Origin: Pseudocolwellia agarivorans
Lineage (GTDB): Bacteria; Pseudomonadota; Gammaproteobacteria; Enterobacterales; Alteromonadaceae
Direction of reading: 5' to 3'
Length of the DNA stretch: 64,000 nucleotides
Assembly (NCBI RefSeq): GCF_002000085.1
Contig: NZ_MUZU01000006.1
Span: 220,965 to 284,964, forward strand
The translations under genes and the position numbers were made by a program. The notes beneath the pieces were generated by a model, which was given only the letters and a program-made list of their open reading frames with translations, was not told where the DNA came from and ran no database searches. Positions 1-9,479 of this stretch are shown here, one piece after another. The first letter of the stretch is position 1. Each line of letters starts with the position of its first letter.

Positions 1-193
1 CATAAGTAGACTTACCTGATGTTACGACTACGCCCTTAGCTTCTTTAGTATTGTTAATTGCTTCAATAGCAGTCCTAAATTCAATAAAAGTTTGAGTATC
101 AAACTTATTAACTGAGCCTTGAGCGTCAAATTTAAGCTCAACAATGCCATCTTCCAGTAATTGTACAGAAAGGCTAGTGCCTTGATAGATCAT
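1..193 (-). CDS. fadB: Fatty acid oxidation complex subunit alpha, N-terminal part
   Basis: This is the first 64 codons of a gene running off the left edge of the window. The translation starts MIYQGTSLSVQLLEDGIVEL and continues with FDAQGSVNKFD, which matches the start of the enoyl-CoA hydratase domain of FadB (E. coli FadB has [20 protein letters not shown] here). The full enzyme combines hydratase, 3-hydroxyacyl-CoA dehydrogenase and isomerase activities in cytoplasmic beta-oxidation. An AGGAG ribosome binding site lies just before the ATG at 193. A FadR-like palindrome lies 87-99 bases upstream. Only the N-terminus is visible, so catalytic residues cannot be checked. Confidence 0.9.
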   Translation of the reverse strand, partial: MIYQGTSLSVQLLEDGIVELKFDAQGSVNKFDTQTFIEFRTAIEAINNTKEAKGVVVTSGKSTY

Positions 194-524
194 GCCTGCT
201 CTCCTCGTAAAATTTCGCTTGTATTGGTTATCTTGCAATGACTATATAATAGACCACAATAATGAGATTAACTTCCCACCTCATCCGATGAGTTAATTTA
301 AACTCTGTTGCTATTGAGTTTGCCTTGAAAAAAACAGGAAAGCAACTAAATTTAAACAAGCGTTTTAATTGAGTGTATTAACTTAATCATAACCATCAAT
401 ACAAGTTGTTAAAGCAAATTATTATCTTCTCCCATAAAAATACACATGGGCCTTTTCAGTAAAATAATCGTATACTCTGTACTCTATTTTATCCTTCTAA
501 ATTATCTTTTATTTTAGGCACATA
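194..524. other. Divergent fadB / MFS transporter intergenic region
   Basis: This 331-bp AT-rich region separates fadB (minus) from the MFS transporter gene (plus). It holds one clear symmetrical element, the FadR-like palindrome at 280-292. No ORF or hairpin terminator was recognised. Promoters for both flanking genes must lie here, but no strong -35/-10 pair could be fixed by eye. Confidence 0.5.
280..292. promoter_or_regulatory. Possible FadR-type operator upstream of fadB
   Basis: The sequence CTCATCCGATGAG is a perfect palindrome around a central C (arms 280-285 and 287-292). It has the layout of the E. coli FadR core CTGGTCCGACCAG as I remember it, keeping the outer CT/AG and the central TCCGA while GG/CC become CA/TG in a compensatory way. 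Its position upstream of fadB supports control by fatty acids. The regulator assignment is inference. Confidence 0.45.
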
Positions 525-1724
525 ATGAAATTTAATCAGCTTGTTCAAAAACCTGAAAACCTCTTGTTAGCCATGGCGTTCATTATGCCTTTAATCTTTT
601 CAGTATGGATGGTATTGCTGAATAATTTTGTTATCGAAAAGGCTAACTTTACCGGTGTAGAAATTGGTATTTTACAAAGCTTACGTGAAGTGCCTGGCTT
701 TTTAGCTTTTACCGCAATTTACGTTCTGCTTTTTATAAAAGAACAACGTTTAGCTATTTTATCGTTAGCGGTTACTGCTATTGGCGTAGCTGCAACAGGC
801 TACTTCCCTAGTGTTTATGGTTTGTATATAACCACGATGATCATGTCAGTAGGCTTTCATTATTTTGAAACAGTTAACCAATCTTTAACCCTACAATGGG
901 TTGATAAAGACAAAACCGCGCATTTTATGGGGCAATTATTATCAATAAAAGCTGCAGCATCTTTACTCGCTTTTAGTACCATATGGCTACTTATGGAACA
1001 GTTTTCTTGGTCGTATCAAGCAACTTATGCTCTGTTCGGTGGTATTGGTTTAATTTTTACGATTTTTATTGGATTATCCTTTACACACTTCAAACCGAAA
1101 ACAGAACAAAGTAAAAAACTGATATTGAAAAAAAGATACTGGCTGTTTTACGCCTTAACTTTTTTTGGTGGTGCACGCAGACAAATATTCGTAGTTTTTG
1201 CGGGCTTTTTAATGGTCGAAAAATTTGGTTATAGCGTTGCCGATATTAGTACCCTATTCCTCATTAACTATATTTTTAATTGGTTTTTTGCGGCCAAAAT
1301 AGGAAAGTTTATTGGTAAGTTTGGTGAACGATTTGTTTTAAAATTTGAATATATCGGTTTGATACTTTTATTTTGCGCTTATGCCGTGGTTTCTAACGAA
1401 TATATTGCCGCAGCCTTATATGTTATTGACCACTTATTATTTGCTTTTGCTATCGCCATTAAAACATATTTTCAAAAAATAGCGTCTCCTGAAGATATAG
1501 CCTCAACCGCCGGTGTTAGCTTTTCAATTAACCATATCGCCGCAGTTGTTATTCCAGCTTTACTTGGCATGGTATGGATTATTAATTCTGCATGGGTATT
1601 TTATATTGGTGCTACCTTTGCCGCATGTTCATTTATTTTAGCTTTACTTATTCCTAATTCGCCCGCTATTGGCGTTGAATTACGAAGCCATGAATTAAAA
1701 CAAAAAGAAGAAGTTAATATATAA
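525..1724 (+). CDS. MFS transporter
   Basis: This 399-residue protein is almost entirely hydrophobic, with about 12 predicted membrane segments in two halves separated by a charged loop near residues 187-202 (PKTEQSKKLILKKRY). This is the usual layout of a major facilitator inner-membrane permease. Loop residues such as GARRQ and the paired GKFIGKFGERF are compatible with MFS cytoplasmic loops. No substrate-specific motif was recognised, so the substrate is unknown. It stands alone between fadB (divergent) and the TIGR03899-like gene 68 bases downstream, with which it may be co-transcribed. An AGG sequence lies 9 bases before the ATG. Confidence 0.75.
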   Translation: MKFNQLVQKPENLLLAMAFIMPLIFSVWMVLLNNFVIEKANFTGVEIGILQSLREVPGFLAFTAIYVLLFIKEQRLAILSLAVTAIGVAATGYFPSVYGLYITTMIMSVGFHYFETVNQSLTLQWVDKDKTAHFMGQLLSIKAAASLLAFSTIWLLMEQFSWSYQATYALFGGIGLIFTIFIGLSFTHFKPKTEQSKKLILKKRYWLFYALTFFGGARRQIFVVFAGFLMVEKFGYSVADISTLFLINYIFNWFFAAKIGKFIGKFGERFVLKFEYIGLILLFCAYAVVSNEYIAAALYVIDHLLFAFAIAIKTYFQKIASPEDIASTAGVSFSINHIAAVVIPALLGMVWIINSAWVFYIGATFAACSFILALLIPNSPAIGVELRSHELKQKEEVNI

Positions 1725-1792
1725 CGGTTTCACTTATTATTTTACTAAATGCAAATATATGTTTAAATTAAAACAAAAATTAAGGATTAACC

Positions 1793-2701
1793 GTGAACAA
1801 AGATCAAGATGAATCACTTCAAGAACCACAAACAGACTTAGTCGCTTCATCAACGGTTAATACTACAAATATTTCTGCAGAATCTAAAAATTCAAGCTCT
1901 AAATCCACCTCAGGTTTTACTTCACAAAAACAACTACTGGCTTTAGCTAAACAATTTGTACTCGATGGCGCTTTATTACCTGAAAATAAACAAATGCCAC
2001 TTGAAGAACGAGTAGTAAGAAGAGAGCGACTGTCTCGATTACGTCAGCAGCAAAACTTAGAATCTATTGTTAAAAAATCATTAGCCTATTGCCCTAATGC
2101 CAGCAACTCAGCAAAAGCAGACCCTGACTGGTTTAGTCGCTTTACACATTTAGCCGAAGACGTTAGCAACAATACCATGCAAGACTTGTGGGCTAAGATT
2201 TTAGCGGGTGAAATTACACATCCGGGTTCTTTTTCACTTAAATCACTCACCGTTTTTAAATCAATGAGTATTACTGATGCAAAGCTGTTAGCTAAAGTTT
2301 GTAGCCTTGCGGTTAAAGACACGAGTAAGAAGAATATGCGTATACTGTCTGGTGCGTATAAAACACCGGGGCTATTAAGCTTTTTCAGTAAAAATACGCA
2401 AAGTAAGGTGAATTTAAATCAGTGTGGGATCAGTTATACCGAACTATTAAGCCTAGCCGATAATCATCTTATTTTTCTGCAAGAAGCGGAATCAAACGAG
2501 TTACAAAAAGGAGAACAAGTGGTTTTCAACTATAATGGCCAAAATCTAACCTTGACCGCTAAAGCAAACCAATGTGGTTTACGTTTTTACAAGTTCACCC
2601 CCATTGGAAGTGAACTTGCTTTACTTATTTCTGATAATCCTGACGAAGACTTAGTGCCTTTATTAAAATCATCATTACATGCTCATTTTTCAGTAAGCTA
2701 A
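1793..2701 (+). CDS. TIGR03899/DUF2806-like protein of unknown function
   Basis: This 302-residue soluble protein starts at GTG, with AAGGA 7 bases upstream. The first 45 residues are Ser/Thr/Gln-rich and look disordered. Residues 60-95 form a charged, probably coiled helix (LEERVVRRERLSRLRQQQNL). The middle region MQDLWAKILAGEITHPGSFS resembles the conserved block of the TIGR03899/DUF2806 family found in Vibrio, Shewanella and relatives. I assign the family from memory of that block. The function is unknown. The gene ends one base before the stop of cysH on the opposite strand, so the two units converge with no spacer and no visible terminator. Confidence 0.6.
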   Translation: MNKDQDESLQEPQTDLVASSTVNTTNISAESKNSSSKSTSGFTSQKQLLALAKQFVLDGALLPENKQMPLEERVVRRERLSRLRQQQNLESIVKKSLAYCPNASNSAKADPDWFSRFTHLAEDVSNNTMQDLWAKILAGEITHPGSFSLKSLTVFKSMSITDAKLLAKVCSLAVKDTSKKNMRILSGAYKTPGLLSFFSKNTQSKVNLNQCGISYTELLSLADNHLIFLQEAESNELQKGEQVVFNYNGQNLTLTAKANQCGLRFYKFTPIGSELALLISDNPDEDLVPLLKSSLHAHFSVS

Positions 2702-2702
2702 C

Positions 2703-3452
2703 CTAAATACCATCACCGTCGGTATGTAAGCCACATTCTCTTTGCCCACCAGAAAAACGCGTATCGCTTTCGTCCATGCCTAATGTTAGCGGTTTAGTAC
2801 TGTGTACATCACCTACAGAAACATAACCATGATCCCATAACGGGTGATACGGTAAACCATGTTTAGTTAAGTACTGGTGAACGTCTTTATTGGTCCAATC
2901 AATAATTGGATGTACTTTGAAACGACCACGTAAGGTACTTACTACAGGTAAGTTTTCTCTGTGTGCAGTTTGTTGACGACGCACGCCTGTAAACCAAGTA
3001 CTTGCATTTAAGTCATTTAAACCACGTTCTAAAGGCTCTACTTTGTTACGGCGGTTATATGCCTTTAACTCTGCTTCACCTTTGTCCCACTCTTCACCGT
3101 ATTTAGCTTGTTGCCAAGCGGCGCTTTCTTTTGCGCTATATACGTGAAGATTCAAATTTAAACGCTCAGTTAACTGATCGATAAATTGATAGGTTTCCGG
3201 AAATAAATGCCCTGTATCCGTTATTAGCACAGGAATATTTGGATCAACCTGCGTAAGTAGATGTAACATTACCGCAGATTGAATACCAAAACTTGATGAT
3301 AATACAAACTGAGAAGGTAAGTTCTCTAACGTCCATTCAACACGCGCAACAGCCGACTCTTTCTCTAATAACTCATTCCATTGGTTTAGCAATGGCTCCG
3401 GCACCGTAGTCGCGGAATAGTTATTAACAGCTGCTTGACTTGTATTAAGCAT
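2703..3452 (-). CDS. cysH: Phosphoadenylyl-sulfate (PAPS) reductase
   Basis: CysH reduces 3'-phosphoadenylyl sulfate to sulfite with thioredoxin in the cytoplasm. The 249-residue length is typical. Visible family features are the PP-loop-like region [15 protein letters not shown] (about residues 52-66), the [12 protein letters not shown] block, the [11 protein letters not shown] segment and the C-terminal redox motif ECGLH near residue 240. The Cys pairs that bind an iron-sulfur cluster in APS reductases are absent, which supports PAPS use. It is the last gene of cysJIH, with its start overlapping the end of cysI by 8 bases, so translational coupling is likely. Confidence 0.95.
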   Translation of the reverse strand: MLNTSQAAVNNYSATTVPEPLLNQWNELLEKESAVARVEWTLENLPSQFVLSSSFGIQSAVMLHLLTQVDPNIPVLITDTGHLFPETYQFIDQLTERLNLNLHVYSAKESAAWQQAKYGEEWDKGEAELKAYNRRNKVEPLERGLNDLNASTWFTGVRRQQTAHRENLPVVSTLRGRFKVHPIIDWTNKDVHQYLTKHGLPYHPLWDHGYVSVGDVHSTKPLTLGMDESDTRFSGGQRECGLHTDGDGI

Positions 3453-5184
3453 GAAAATCTCGCTTACTCACTTTAACTTCGGCAACAATGCCGGCACGTA
3501 TGGTGAAATCACCAAAACCTTCGTTGTCGTTACGCTCTGTAGACCAACGGCCAACTAACTGATCTATTTCAGTTAAAATGCCAGCTTCGTCAACACCGTC
3601 TTTGTATAGCTTAGGTACACGAGTACCTGCATGGTTACCACCTAAATACATGTTGTATTTACCTGGACCTTTACCCACTAAACCAATTTCGGCAAGCATT
3701 GCTCTACCACAACCGTTTGGACAACCCGTAACACGTAAAATTACATGTTCGTCTGCTACCTTATGTTTAGCTAAAATACCTTCAACGTCAGTCACTAAAC
3801 CGGGTAAGTAACGTTCAGCTTCAGCCATTGCTAATGGACAAGTAGGAAATGCCACACAAGCCATTGAGTTTTTACGTTGATTGGATGTTTCGTCTTTAAT
3901 TAAGCCGTATTGACGCGCTAAGGTTTCAATATTGGCTTTATCTTCAGCTGCAACGCCCGCAACAATTAAGTTTTGGTTGGCTGTCATTCTAAAGTCACCT
4001 TTGTGAACTTTAGCAATTTCAGCAACACCAGTTTTGATAGGGCTGTCTGGGCCATCAATTAAACGACCGTTTTCAACAAATAATGTTAGATGATTCTTGC
4101 CATCAAAACCTTCAACCCAACCAATGCTATCGCCACGGCTAGTAAATTCGTATGAACGACTTTCGCCAAAGGTAACACCAGCACGTTTTTCAACTTCAGC
4201 TTTAAAGGTTTCAATACCTACACGATCTAATGTGTATTTAGTTTTCGCATTTTTACGATTTACACGGTTACCCCAATCACGTTGAGTGGTAACAACCGCT
4301 TCCGCAACATCTAATGTTTTATCGATTGAGATAAAACCAAAGTCATCCGCTTTACGAGGATACGTTGAATTATCACCATGCGTCATGGCTAAGCCACCAC
4401 CCACTAATACGTTAAAACCAATTAATTTTCCGTTTTCAGCTATAGCAACAAAGTTTAAATCGTTAGCATGCACGTCGATGTCATTCTTTGGAGGAATAAC
4501 AACCGTTGTTTTAAACTTACGAGGTAAATAGCTTTTACCTAAAATGGGTTCGTCATGTTCAGTGGTTTCAACTTTTTCTGCATCTAACCAAATTTCAGCA
4601 TAGGCTTTAGTTTTTGGTAATAAATGTTCACTGATTTTTTTCGCCCACTCGTAAGCTTCTTGATGAAGTTCAGATTCAATTGGGTTACTTGTACATAATA
4701 CGTTTCTGTTAACGTCGCCAGCAGTTGCAATACCATCAATACCGATGCTATTTAACGTTTGGTGCATTAACTTAATATTTGGCTTTAAAACACCGTGGAA
4801 TTGAAACGTTTGACGTGTAGTTAAACGAATACTTCCGTAAGAGGTGTAATCGTCAGCAAATTTATCAATCGCTAACCATTGCTTAGGCGTAATAATACCG
4901 CCTGGCATACGAGCACGAAGCATTACGTTATGTAATGGTTCTAATTTTTGCTTTTGACGCTCAGCACGAATGTCACGGTCATCTTGCTGATACATACCAT
5001 GGGTACGTATTAACTGGTAATTATCAGGGGTAAAACCACCTGTCATTCTGTCAGCTAAATCTTCAACAATAGTTCCGCGTAAGTAGTTACTTTCTAACTT
5101 TAAGCGCTCGTTATCCGCATGTTTACCTTCAACAATAATTGGACCATCACCGGTAGATTTAATGTCTTTAAATTCAGTTGTCAT
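3445..5184 (-). CDS. cysI: Sulfite reductase (NADPH) hemoprotein beta subunit
   Basis: CysI carries siroheme and a [4Fe-4S] cluster and performs the six-electron reduction of sulfite to sulfide, receiving electrons from CysJ. The 579-residue length fits the family. The cluster/siroheme cysteines are visible as C-x5-C in [20 protein letters not shown] and C-x3-C in [15 protein letters not shown]. Two repeated ferredoxin-like halves ([11 protein letters not shown] and NQNLIVAGV) are present. Its start codon shares one base with the cysJ stop (TAATG), indicating coupled translation inside cysJIH. Confidence 0.97.
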   Translation of the reverse strand: MTTEFKDIKSTGDGPIIVEGKHADNERLKLESNYLRGTIVEDLADRMTGGFTPDNYQLIRTHGMYQQDDRDIRAERQKQKLEPLHNVMLRARMPGGIITPKQWLAIDKFADDYTSYGSIRLTTRQTFQFHGVLKPNIKLMHQTLNSIGIDGIATAGDVNRNVLCTSNPIESELHQEAYEWAKKISEHLLPKTKAYAEIWLDAEKVETTEHDEPILGKSYLPRKFKTTVVIPPKNDIDVHANDLNFVAIAENGKLIGFNVLVGGGLAMTHGDNSTYPRKADDFGFISIDKTLDVAEAVVTTQRDWGNRVNRKNAKTKYTLDRVGIETFKAEVEKRAGVTFGESRSYEFTSRGDSIGWVEGFDGKNHLTLFVENGRLIDGPDSPIKTGVAEIAKVHKGDFRMTANQNLIVAGVAAEDKANIETLARQYGLIKDETSNQRKNSMACVAFPTCPLAMAEAERYLPGLVTDVEGILAKHKVADEHVILRVTGCPNGCGRAMLAEIGLVGKGPGKYNMYLGGNHAGTRVPKLYKDGVDEAGILTEIDQLVGRWSTERNDNEGFGDFTIRAGIVAEVKVSKRDFHA

Positions 5185-6998
5185 TAGTATACGTCCTTCT
5201 GGTAACGTTTGTTGCTGCGTAACGATTTCAAATAGTCTTCAGCTTGCTCAGGCGTTAATCCACCTTGAGTCGCGATTACATCAACTAAAGTGTTGTGTAC
5301 ATCTTTCGCCATACGGTTTGCATCACCACAAATATATAAGTGGGCGCCACGCTCTAACCATTCAAACACTTCTTTAGCGTTTTCTTTAATACGGTCTTGT
5401 ACATAAACTTTTTCAGCTTGGTCGCGAGAGAAAGCTACGTCCATTTTAGTTAATAAGCCTGATTTTAAATAACCTTGCCATTCAACTTGGTATAAGAAGT
5501 CTTGAGTAAAGGTTTGATCACCAAAGAACATCCAGTTATCACCTTCAGCATCGCTTGCATCACGCTCTTGCATGAATGCTCTAAATGGTGCAACACCTGT
5601 ACCTGGACCTACCATAATGACTGGCGTGTTACCGTCAGCAGGTAAGCGGAAGTTATCGTTATGTTCAACAAATACTTTAACCGTAGCGCCTTCTTCTGCA
5701 TCGTTAGCTAAGAAACCTGAAGCACCACCAAAACGTGTAGCGCCGTTTTCTTCATAGCTAACTAAACCCACTGTTAAGTGAACTTCTTCTTCAACTTCGG
5801 CTTGGCTTGAAGCAATAGAATATAAACGCGGTGTAATTTTACGAAGTGCATCAACAAATACTTGTGCAGCTACATCACTTGGCGCCGCTTTTACAATATC
5901 AACAATTTGATGTTCGCCAGCGTATTCACGCGCTGCGTTTTTGTCTTCAGCTAAAGCTTTAAGTTTTGCATCACCTGAAATACTTGCCCAAAACTCAATA
6001 AAAGCAGGAGCAGTTTGAGTAATTTCTAATTCAGACGTTAACGCTTGGCTTAAAGTAAAGCTTTCGCCTTTAATGCTAACTTTTTCGTCTGCGCTTAGTT
6101 TTAATGTGGCAATTAACTCTTCAACTAACGCTGCTGAGTTTTCAAACCATACGCCTAAAGCATCACCTACTTGGTAAGTTAAGCCAGACTCGCCTAAATC
6201 AATTTCTACGTGGCGAACATCTTTAGCAGAGTCACGACCGGTAATTTTTTGGCTAACTAAAAGCTCAGCTTCATAAGGGGTTTGTTTAGTGTACTGACTT
6301 TCAACTTCAGTAGCGCCAGACAAGCTAACAACCGGCGCTAAACCTGCATCACCTGATTTTGTTAAATCGTCTTTTAATGTATCAATAACATTTGCAGACC
6401 AAGATTGTGCGTCTTCTTCGTAGTCAACATCACAATCAACGCGAGGAGTAACGGCAGTCGCACCTAATGCTTTTAAGCGCTCGTCAAAGTCTTTACCTGT
6501 TTGGCAGTAAAATTCGTAGCTGCTGTCGCCTAATGCCAATATGCTGTATTGCAAGTTTGGTAATTTAGGCGCTTTTTTAGAGGCTAAAAACTCATGGAAT
6601 TCAATCGCATCATCTGGCGGCTCGCCTTCACCGTTAGTACTTGTAACGATAAGTAGGTGCGTTTCAGATTTTAATGATTTTGGCTTGTACTCTGAAACGT
6701 TTTTAAAGTTAACAGTAATACCTGCAGCTTTCGCATTTTCAGCTAACTTTTTAGCAACGCCTTTAGCGTTACCTGTTTGCGATGAAAATAAAATAGTTAA
6801 TGTCGGTTGAGCTTGTGCAGATGCCCCCGCAGTAGCAGTAGGTAGAACAGCAACTGAGCCACCTTCACTTTTCGCTGCTAAATAACCACTTGTCCACGCT
6901 AATTGTAGCGGTGTGTAAGTCGCTATAGCTTCTTGTAAAGATGCAAGTTGGTTTGCATCTAGCATTGTTTGGTTTAAATTTTTCTGACCTGGCAACAT
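5184..6998 (-). CDS. cysJ: Sulfite reductase (NADPH) flavoprotein alpha subunit
   Basis: CysJ passes electrons from NADPH through FAD and FMN to CysI. The 604-residue protein has an N-terminal flavodoxin domain ([15 protein letters not shown], about residues 71-85), an FAD-binding ferredoxin-reductase domain (RLYSIASSQ) and an NADPH-binding C-terminus ([18 protein letters not shown], ending YQKDVY). It is the promoter-proximal gene of cysJIH. In E. coli CysJ also supplies electrons to YcbX, and a YcbX-like protein is encoded at 18853-20022. A small inverted repeat 83-99 bases upstream might be a regulator site. Confidence 0.97.
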   Translation of the reverse strand: MLPGQKNLNQTMLDANQLASLQEAIATYTPLQLAWTSGYLAAKSEGGSVAVLPTATAGASAQAQPTLTILFSSQTGNAKGVAKKLAENAKAAGITVNFKNVSEYKPKSLKSETHLLIVTSTNGEGEPPDDAIEFHEFLASKKAPKLPNLQYSILALGDSSYEFYCQTGKDFDERLKALGATAVTPRVDCDVDYEEDAQSWSANVIDTLKDDLTKSGDAGLAPVVSLSGATEVESQYTKQTPYEAELLVSQKITGRDSAKDVRHVEIDLGESGLTYQVGDALGVWFENSAALVEELIATLKLSADEKVSIKGESFTLSQALTSELEITQTAPAFIEFWASISGDAKLKALAEDKNAAREYAGEHQIVDIVKAAPSDVAAQVFVDALRKITPRLYSIASSQAEVEEEVHLTVGLVSYEENGATRFGGASGFLANDAEEGATVKVFVEHNDNFRLPADGNTPVIMVGPGTGVAPFRAFMQERDASDAEGDNWMFFGDQTFTQDFLYQVEWQGYLKSGLLTKMDVAFSRDQAEKVYVQDRIKENAKEVFEWLERGAHLYICGDANRMAKDVHNTLVDVIATQGGLTPEQAEDYLKSLRSNKRYQKDVY

Positions 6999-7080
6999 AA
7001 TGTCAACTCGCCCATTTAGAAGTAATAGGCAAATAGTAATAGTCCTGCCTAAAAAAGAAAAAGATTAGAAGTTGCCTTTT

Positions 7081-7097
7081 TATTCCAAAAAAGAATA
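7081..7097. promoter_or_regulatory. Inverted repeat upstream of cysJ, possible CysB site
   Basis: TATTC (7081-7085) and GAATA (7093-7097) form a short dyad separated by CAAAAAA, inside an A/T-rich stretch upstream of cysJ. CysB sites in enterics are AT-rich and contain TTATTCC-like half-sites, and TTATTCC is present here. The match is short and the assignment is tentative. Confidence 0.3.
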
Positions 7098-7123
7098 TAA
7101 GACTAACTTGTATGACTGATTGT

Positions 7124-7684
7124 TTAAGTAAGTTGCTCGCAAAGCCAACCGGTATATGTTCTGTACGCTTGTTCGTTAAAATTTACTGAGTGTCTATTCA
7201 TAAACCCGTGATAAAAACTGCAACGTTTAATTGACACCCTTGCCAGCTTTTTAAGTTTTTCTTGTAAAGCGTCTACATCAAAATGCTCTTCTTTTTTAGG
7301 AAGAATAACCGTACTTTTAATTTGAGGCTGAATATCAAGCAAATGCCGAATTTGTGAACCGTAAAAGTAAATAGCGTGTTCTACGTTGATATTATTTTTA
7401 GCAGATAGCGCCCAAAGTGCTGACGCGCCAACACTAAAGCCAATAACAGTAGTATCTTTTTGTGAGACGAGTATTGAATGTAAATGCTGTGCGTATTGTT
7501 CAACGCCTACATGTTTAACAAAATAAGCATAGGCTGTCGCTTCATCTTCAAAGCTCATCTGCTTACCTTGATAGGGATCAACAATATTAATTGCAGCTCC
7601 TGAACTAACTGTTAATGTTGCCACAAACTCTTTTAAAGCAGATGTAATACCAAAAATGTCAGTAACTATATAGATGGCTTTCAT
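7124..7684 (-). CDS. Dienelactone hydrolase-like alpha/beta hydrolase
   Basis: The 186-residue protein begins with an alpha/beta hydrolase strand (MKAIYIVTDIFG) and has VDPYQGKQ, similar to the DPYRG block of dienelactone hydrolase relatives. The nucleophile elbow is GFSVGAS (about residue 105), and a late conserved histidine is in YHGFMNRHSV (about residues 158-167). Classical dienelactone hydrolases have Cys at the elbow, whereas this protein has Ser, so esterase-like chemistry is more likely. It is shorter than typical members (about 230). It lies 27 bases after the PchB-like gene, so the two are probably co-transcribed. The substrate is unknown. Confidence 0.6.
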   Translation of the reverse strand: MKAIYIVTDIFGITSALKEFVATLTVSSGAAINIVDPYQGKQMSFEDEATAYAYFVKHVGVEQYAQHLHSILVSQKDTTVIGFSVGASALWALSAKNNINVEHAIYFYGSQIRHLLDIQPQIKSTVILPKKEEHFDVDALQEKLKKLARVSIKRCSFYHGFMNRHSVNFNEQAYRTYTGWLCEQLT

Positions 7685-7711
7685 ATTTAAACATATACCT
7701 TAAACATTAAC

Positions 7712-8038
7712 TTAAGCACTGGTCGACTGAGATTCTTGTTTCCACTTATCCATTTCTTCATTAATAAAATGGTTAACAAGATCACGGTACATTTTTTCTA
7801 TCGCATCAGGACTTAAGCCTTCTTTTTCAGCCCACACTCTACGCTGCTGTAACATTGCTGCGAAACGTTCGGGAGCACGAACAGACGTTTCCGAAGTTTT
7901 AAATTGTGCGGCAGACTTAACGTATTGAAAACGGCGTCCTAACAAAGTCACAATGGTTTGATCTATACCATCAATTTCGGTACGTATATCGTCCATCCCT
8001 TTACATTGCTGTGGTGATAACGTTTCTTTATATTCCAT
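7712..8038 (-). CDS. PchB-like isochorismate lyase / AroQ-fold chorismate mutase
   Basis: The 108-residue all-helical protein closely follows the pattern of Pseudomonas PchB: CKGMDDIRTEIDGID, then LLGRRFQYVKSAAQFK, then APERFAAMLQQRRVWAE. Catalytic-pocket arginines and lysines of the AroQ fold (R in DIRTEID, R in GRRF, K in the following helix) are present. PchB splits isochorismate into salicylate and pyruvate for siderophore synthesis. No isochorismate synthase or siderophore gene is seen in this window, so the partner pathway is unclear and a chorismate mutase role cannot be excluded. The next gene downstream is the DLH-like hydrolase. Confidence 0.7.
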   Translation of the reverse strand: MEYKETLSPQQCKGMDDIRTEIDGIDQTIVTLLGRRFQYVKSAAQFKTSETSVRAPERFAAMLQQRRVWAEKEGLSPDAIEKMYRDLVNHFINEEMDKWKQESQSTSA

Positions 8039-8101
8039 GAGTATTTTTGTCCTTTAGGTTTTCAATCGAGCTGTTTGAAGTAAAAATACTAGCTTAGCTA
8101 G

Positions 8102-8464
8102 TTAAAGCTGACCCCACACGGCAAATTCATTACCGCTTGGTTCTGTAAAATGGAATCGTTTTCCGCCAGGGAATTCATAAGTGTCTTGTTTAATAACACC
8201 ACCCGCTGCTTTTATTTTTTGCTGTGTGCTATCTAAATCGTTACTGAATAGAACAATAAGTGCGCCACCTTTTGCTTGCACACTTGCCCCTTCCGCTTTA
8301 AAAAAACCACCATCTAAACCTTGATGATTAAACGCTGTGTAATCAGGCCCAAAATCTTGAAAGCTCCAGCCAAATGCTTCTTCGAAAAAGGCTTTCGTGG
8401 CTTTAAGGTCGTTAGCTGCAAACTCTACATAATTAATTTTTTCGTGATTCGGGTTATTTGTCAT
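8102..8464 (-). CDS. VOC family (glyoxalase-like) protein
   Basis: This 120-residue protein has the paired beta-alpha-beta-beta-beta modules of the vicinal oxygen chelate fold: INYVEFAANDLKATKAFFEEAFGW at the start and FPGGKRFHFTEPSGNEFAVW at the end. The latter is typical of the CGA-type members whose natural substrate is unknown. A metal-binding Glu is present in the last strand (EPSGNEFAVW). It is a single-gene unit 47 bases from the OsmC gene on the same strand. A detoxification or binding role is likely but no substrate can be named. Confidence 0.8.
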   Translation of the reverse strand: MTNNPNHEKINYVEFAANDLKATKAFFEEAFGWSFQDFGPDYTAFNHQGLDGGFFKAEGASVQAKGGALIVLFSNDLDSTQQKIKAAGGVIKQDTYEFPGGKRFHFTEPSGNEFAVWGQL

Positions 8465-8511
8465 TATGCTTTCCTTGTTTAGCTGGGCTGTATTGAAACG
8501 TATTGGTAATG

Positions 8512-8979
8512 TTACTCTACAATTTCAGTAACTATCTCAGCTTTTACTGAGTTAGCAATAAAACATTGCTGATGTGCTTGGTGATGTATTTTTTCTAATA
8601 ATTCATAGGCTGGTTGAGTATGCGCGGCAAAAACAACTTTAGGCTTTAAAGTAACTTTAGTTATAGAGATATTGCCTTGTGTGTCCTTTTCCATAATACC
8701 TTCAGCTTTGTCTTCATAGCTTTCAATGACAAGTTTGTTTTTTGCGGCAATAGAAAGAAAAAATAACATATGACAACTTGAAATTGAGGCAATAAACGCT
8801 TCTTCAGGATCAACATTAGCTTCAACTGAATAAGGCAAAGGCACAACATGAGGAGACGAAGATGCAGGTACTGTTACACCACCATCAAACAACCATGTAT
8901 GGCCTCTGCTGTATTTGTTATCTATATAAACTTCATCATCGCTTTTCGACCAGTTGATTTGCGCAAAATATACCGACAT
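8512..8979 (-). CDS. OsmC family peroxiredoxin-like protein
   Basis: This 155-residue protein belongs to the OsmC/Ohr fold. It has both conserved cysteines of thiol peroxidases in this family, one in SSCHMLFFLSIAAK (about residue 69) and one in HQQCFIANSV (about residue 139). PYSVEANVDPEEAFIAS is the usual helix leading to the first Cys. Members reduce organic hydroperoxides in the cytoplasm. It is distinct from the second OsmC-like gene at 43572-43982, which is of the YhfA type. It lies within the run of small minus-strand genes. Confidence 0.85.
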   Translation of the reverse strand: MSVYFAQINWSKSDDEVYIDNKYSRGHTWLFDGGVTVPASSSPHVVPLPYSVEANVDPEEAFIASISSCHMLFFLSIAAKNKLVIESYEDKAEGIMEKDTQGNISITKVTLKPKVVFAAHTQPAYELLEKIHHQAHQQCFIANSVKAEIVTEIVE

Positions 8980-9020
8980 ACTTTATTCCTTATTACAAAA
9001 AGTTTTACTGTTTTTTAGCG

Positions 9021-9233
9021 CTAAAGTACCTGATAATCAAGTGGTGCGCCCTCATCGCATTTTTTACAATTAAGCTCATGACCGATCATAGACTTTCGCC
9101 CTGTTAAGGTTTCAACCCAAGGTCGGTTTGTCCAAGGAGGATTATGCCTAACATGTTGAAAATGACCACAGTTGAGCCTTGCTACCCAATGATTTTCATC
9201 GTCTTTGTGATAGTCAGCTATTGCTCTATTCAC
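9021..9233 (-). CDS. DUF3565 domain protein
   Basis: This 70-residue protein is recognisable as the DUF3565 family: DENHWVARLNCGHFQHVRHN, then PPWTNRPWV, then the C-terminal LNCKKCDEG. Three cysteines (C-G-H in the first block, C-x2-C in the last) suggest a small zinc-binding fold. The function is unknown. It starts 41 bases downstream of the OsmC gene's neighbour and is one of a string of single-domain genes on the minus strand. Confidence 0.75.
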   Translation of the reverse strand: MNRAIADYHKDDENHWVARLNCGHFQHVRHNPPWTNRPWVETLTGRKSMIGHELNCKKCDEGAPLDYQVL

Positions 9234-9275
9234 TTTGCACCCTAATTTAATACTTTGTATTCTAAAAATAATAAC

Positions 9276-9479
9276 TTACGGTATAACCACATCTTCTTTC
9301 GCAGCTAAGTAAACAACATAAATAATACCCAGTACAGGAATAACCGAAAAAACAAAGCCAAGTAACGCCGACTTTATTGGGGCTGTTGTTTTACGTTTAC
9401 CTAACACATAACTAATCAAACCTATAACTACCATAAAGATAAATACTGCTGAACCCATTTGGGTGAGAGTAAAATTCAT
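9276..9479 (-). CDS. Small membrane protein, two predicted TM segments
   Basis: This 67-residue protein has two hydrophobic segments, residues 10-26 (GSAVFIFMVVIGLISYV) and residues 38-59 (ALLGFVFSVIPVLGIIYVVYLA), joined by a basic loop GKRKTTAP. This suggests an inner-membrane hairpin with both ends outside and a cytoplasmic loop. No family was recognised. An AAGGAAATAAT sequence precedes the ATG and gives a good ribosome binding site. The function is unknown. Confidence 0.5.
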   Translation of the reverse strand: MNFTLTQMGSAVFIFMVVIGLISYVLGKRKTTAPIKSALLGFVFSVIPVLGIIYVVYLAAKEDVVIP

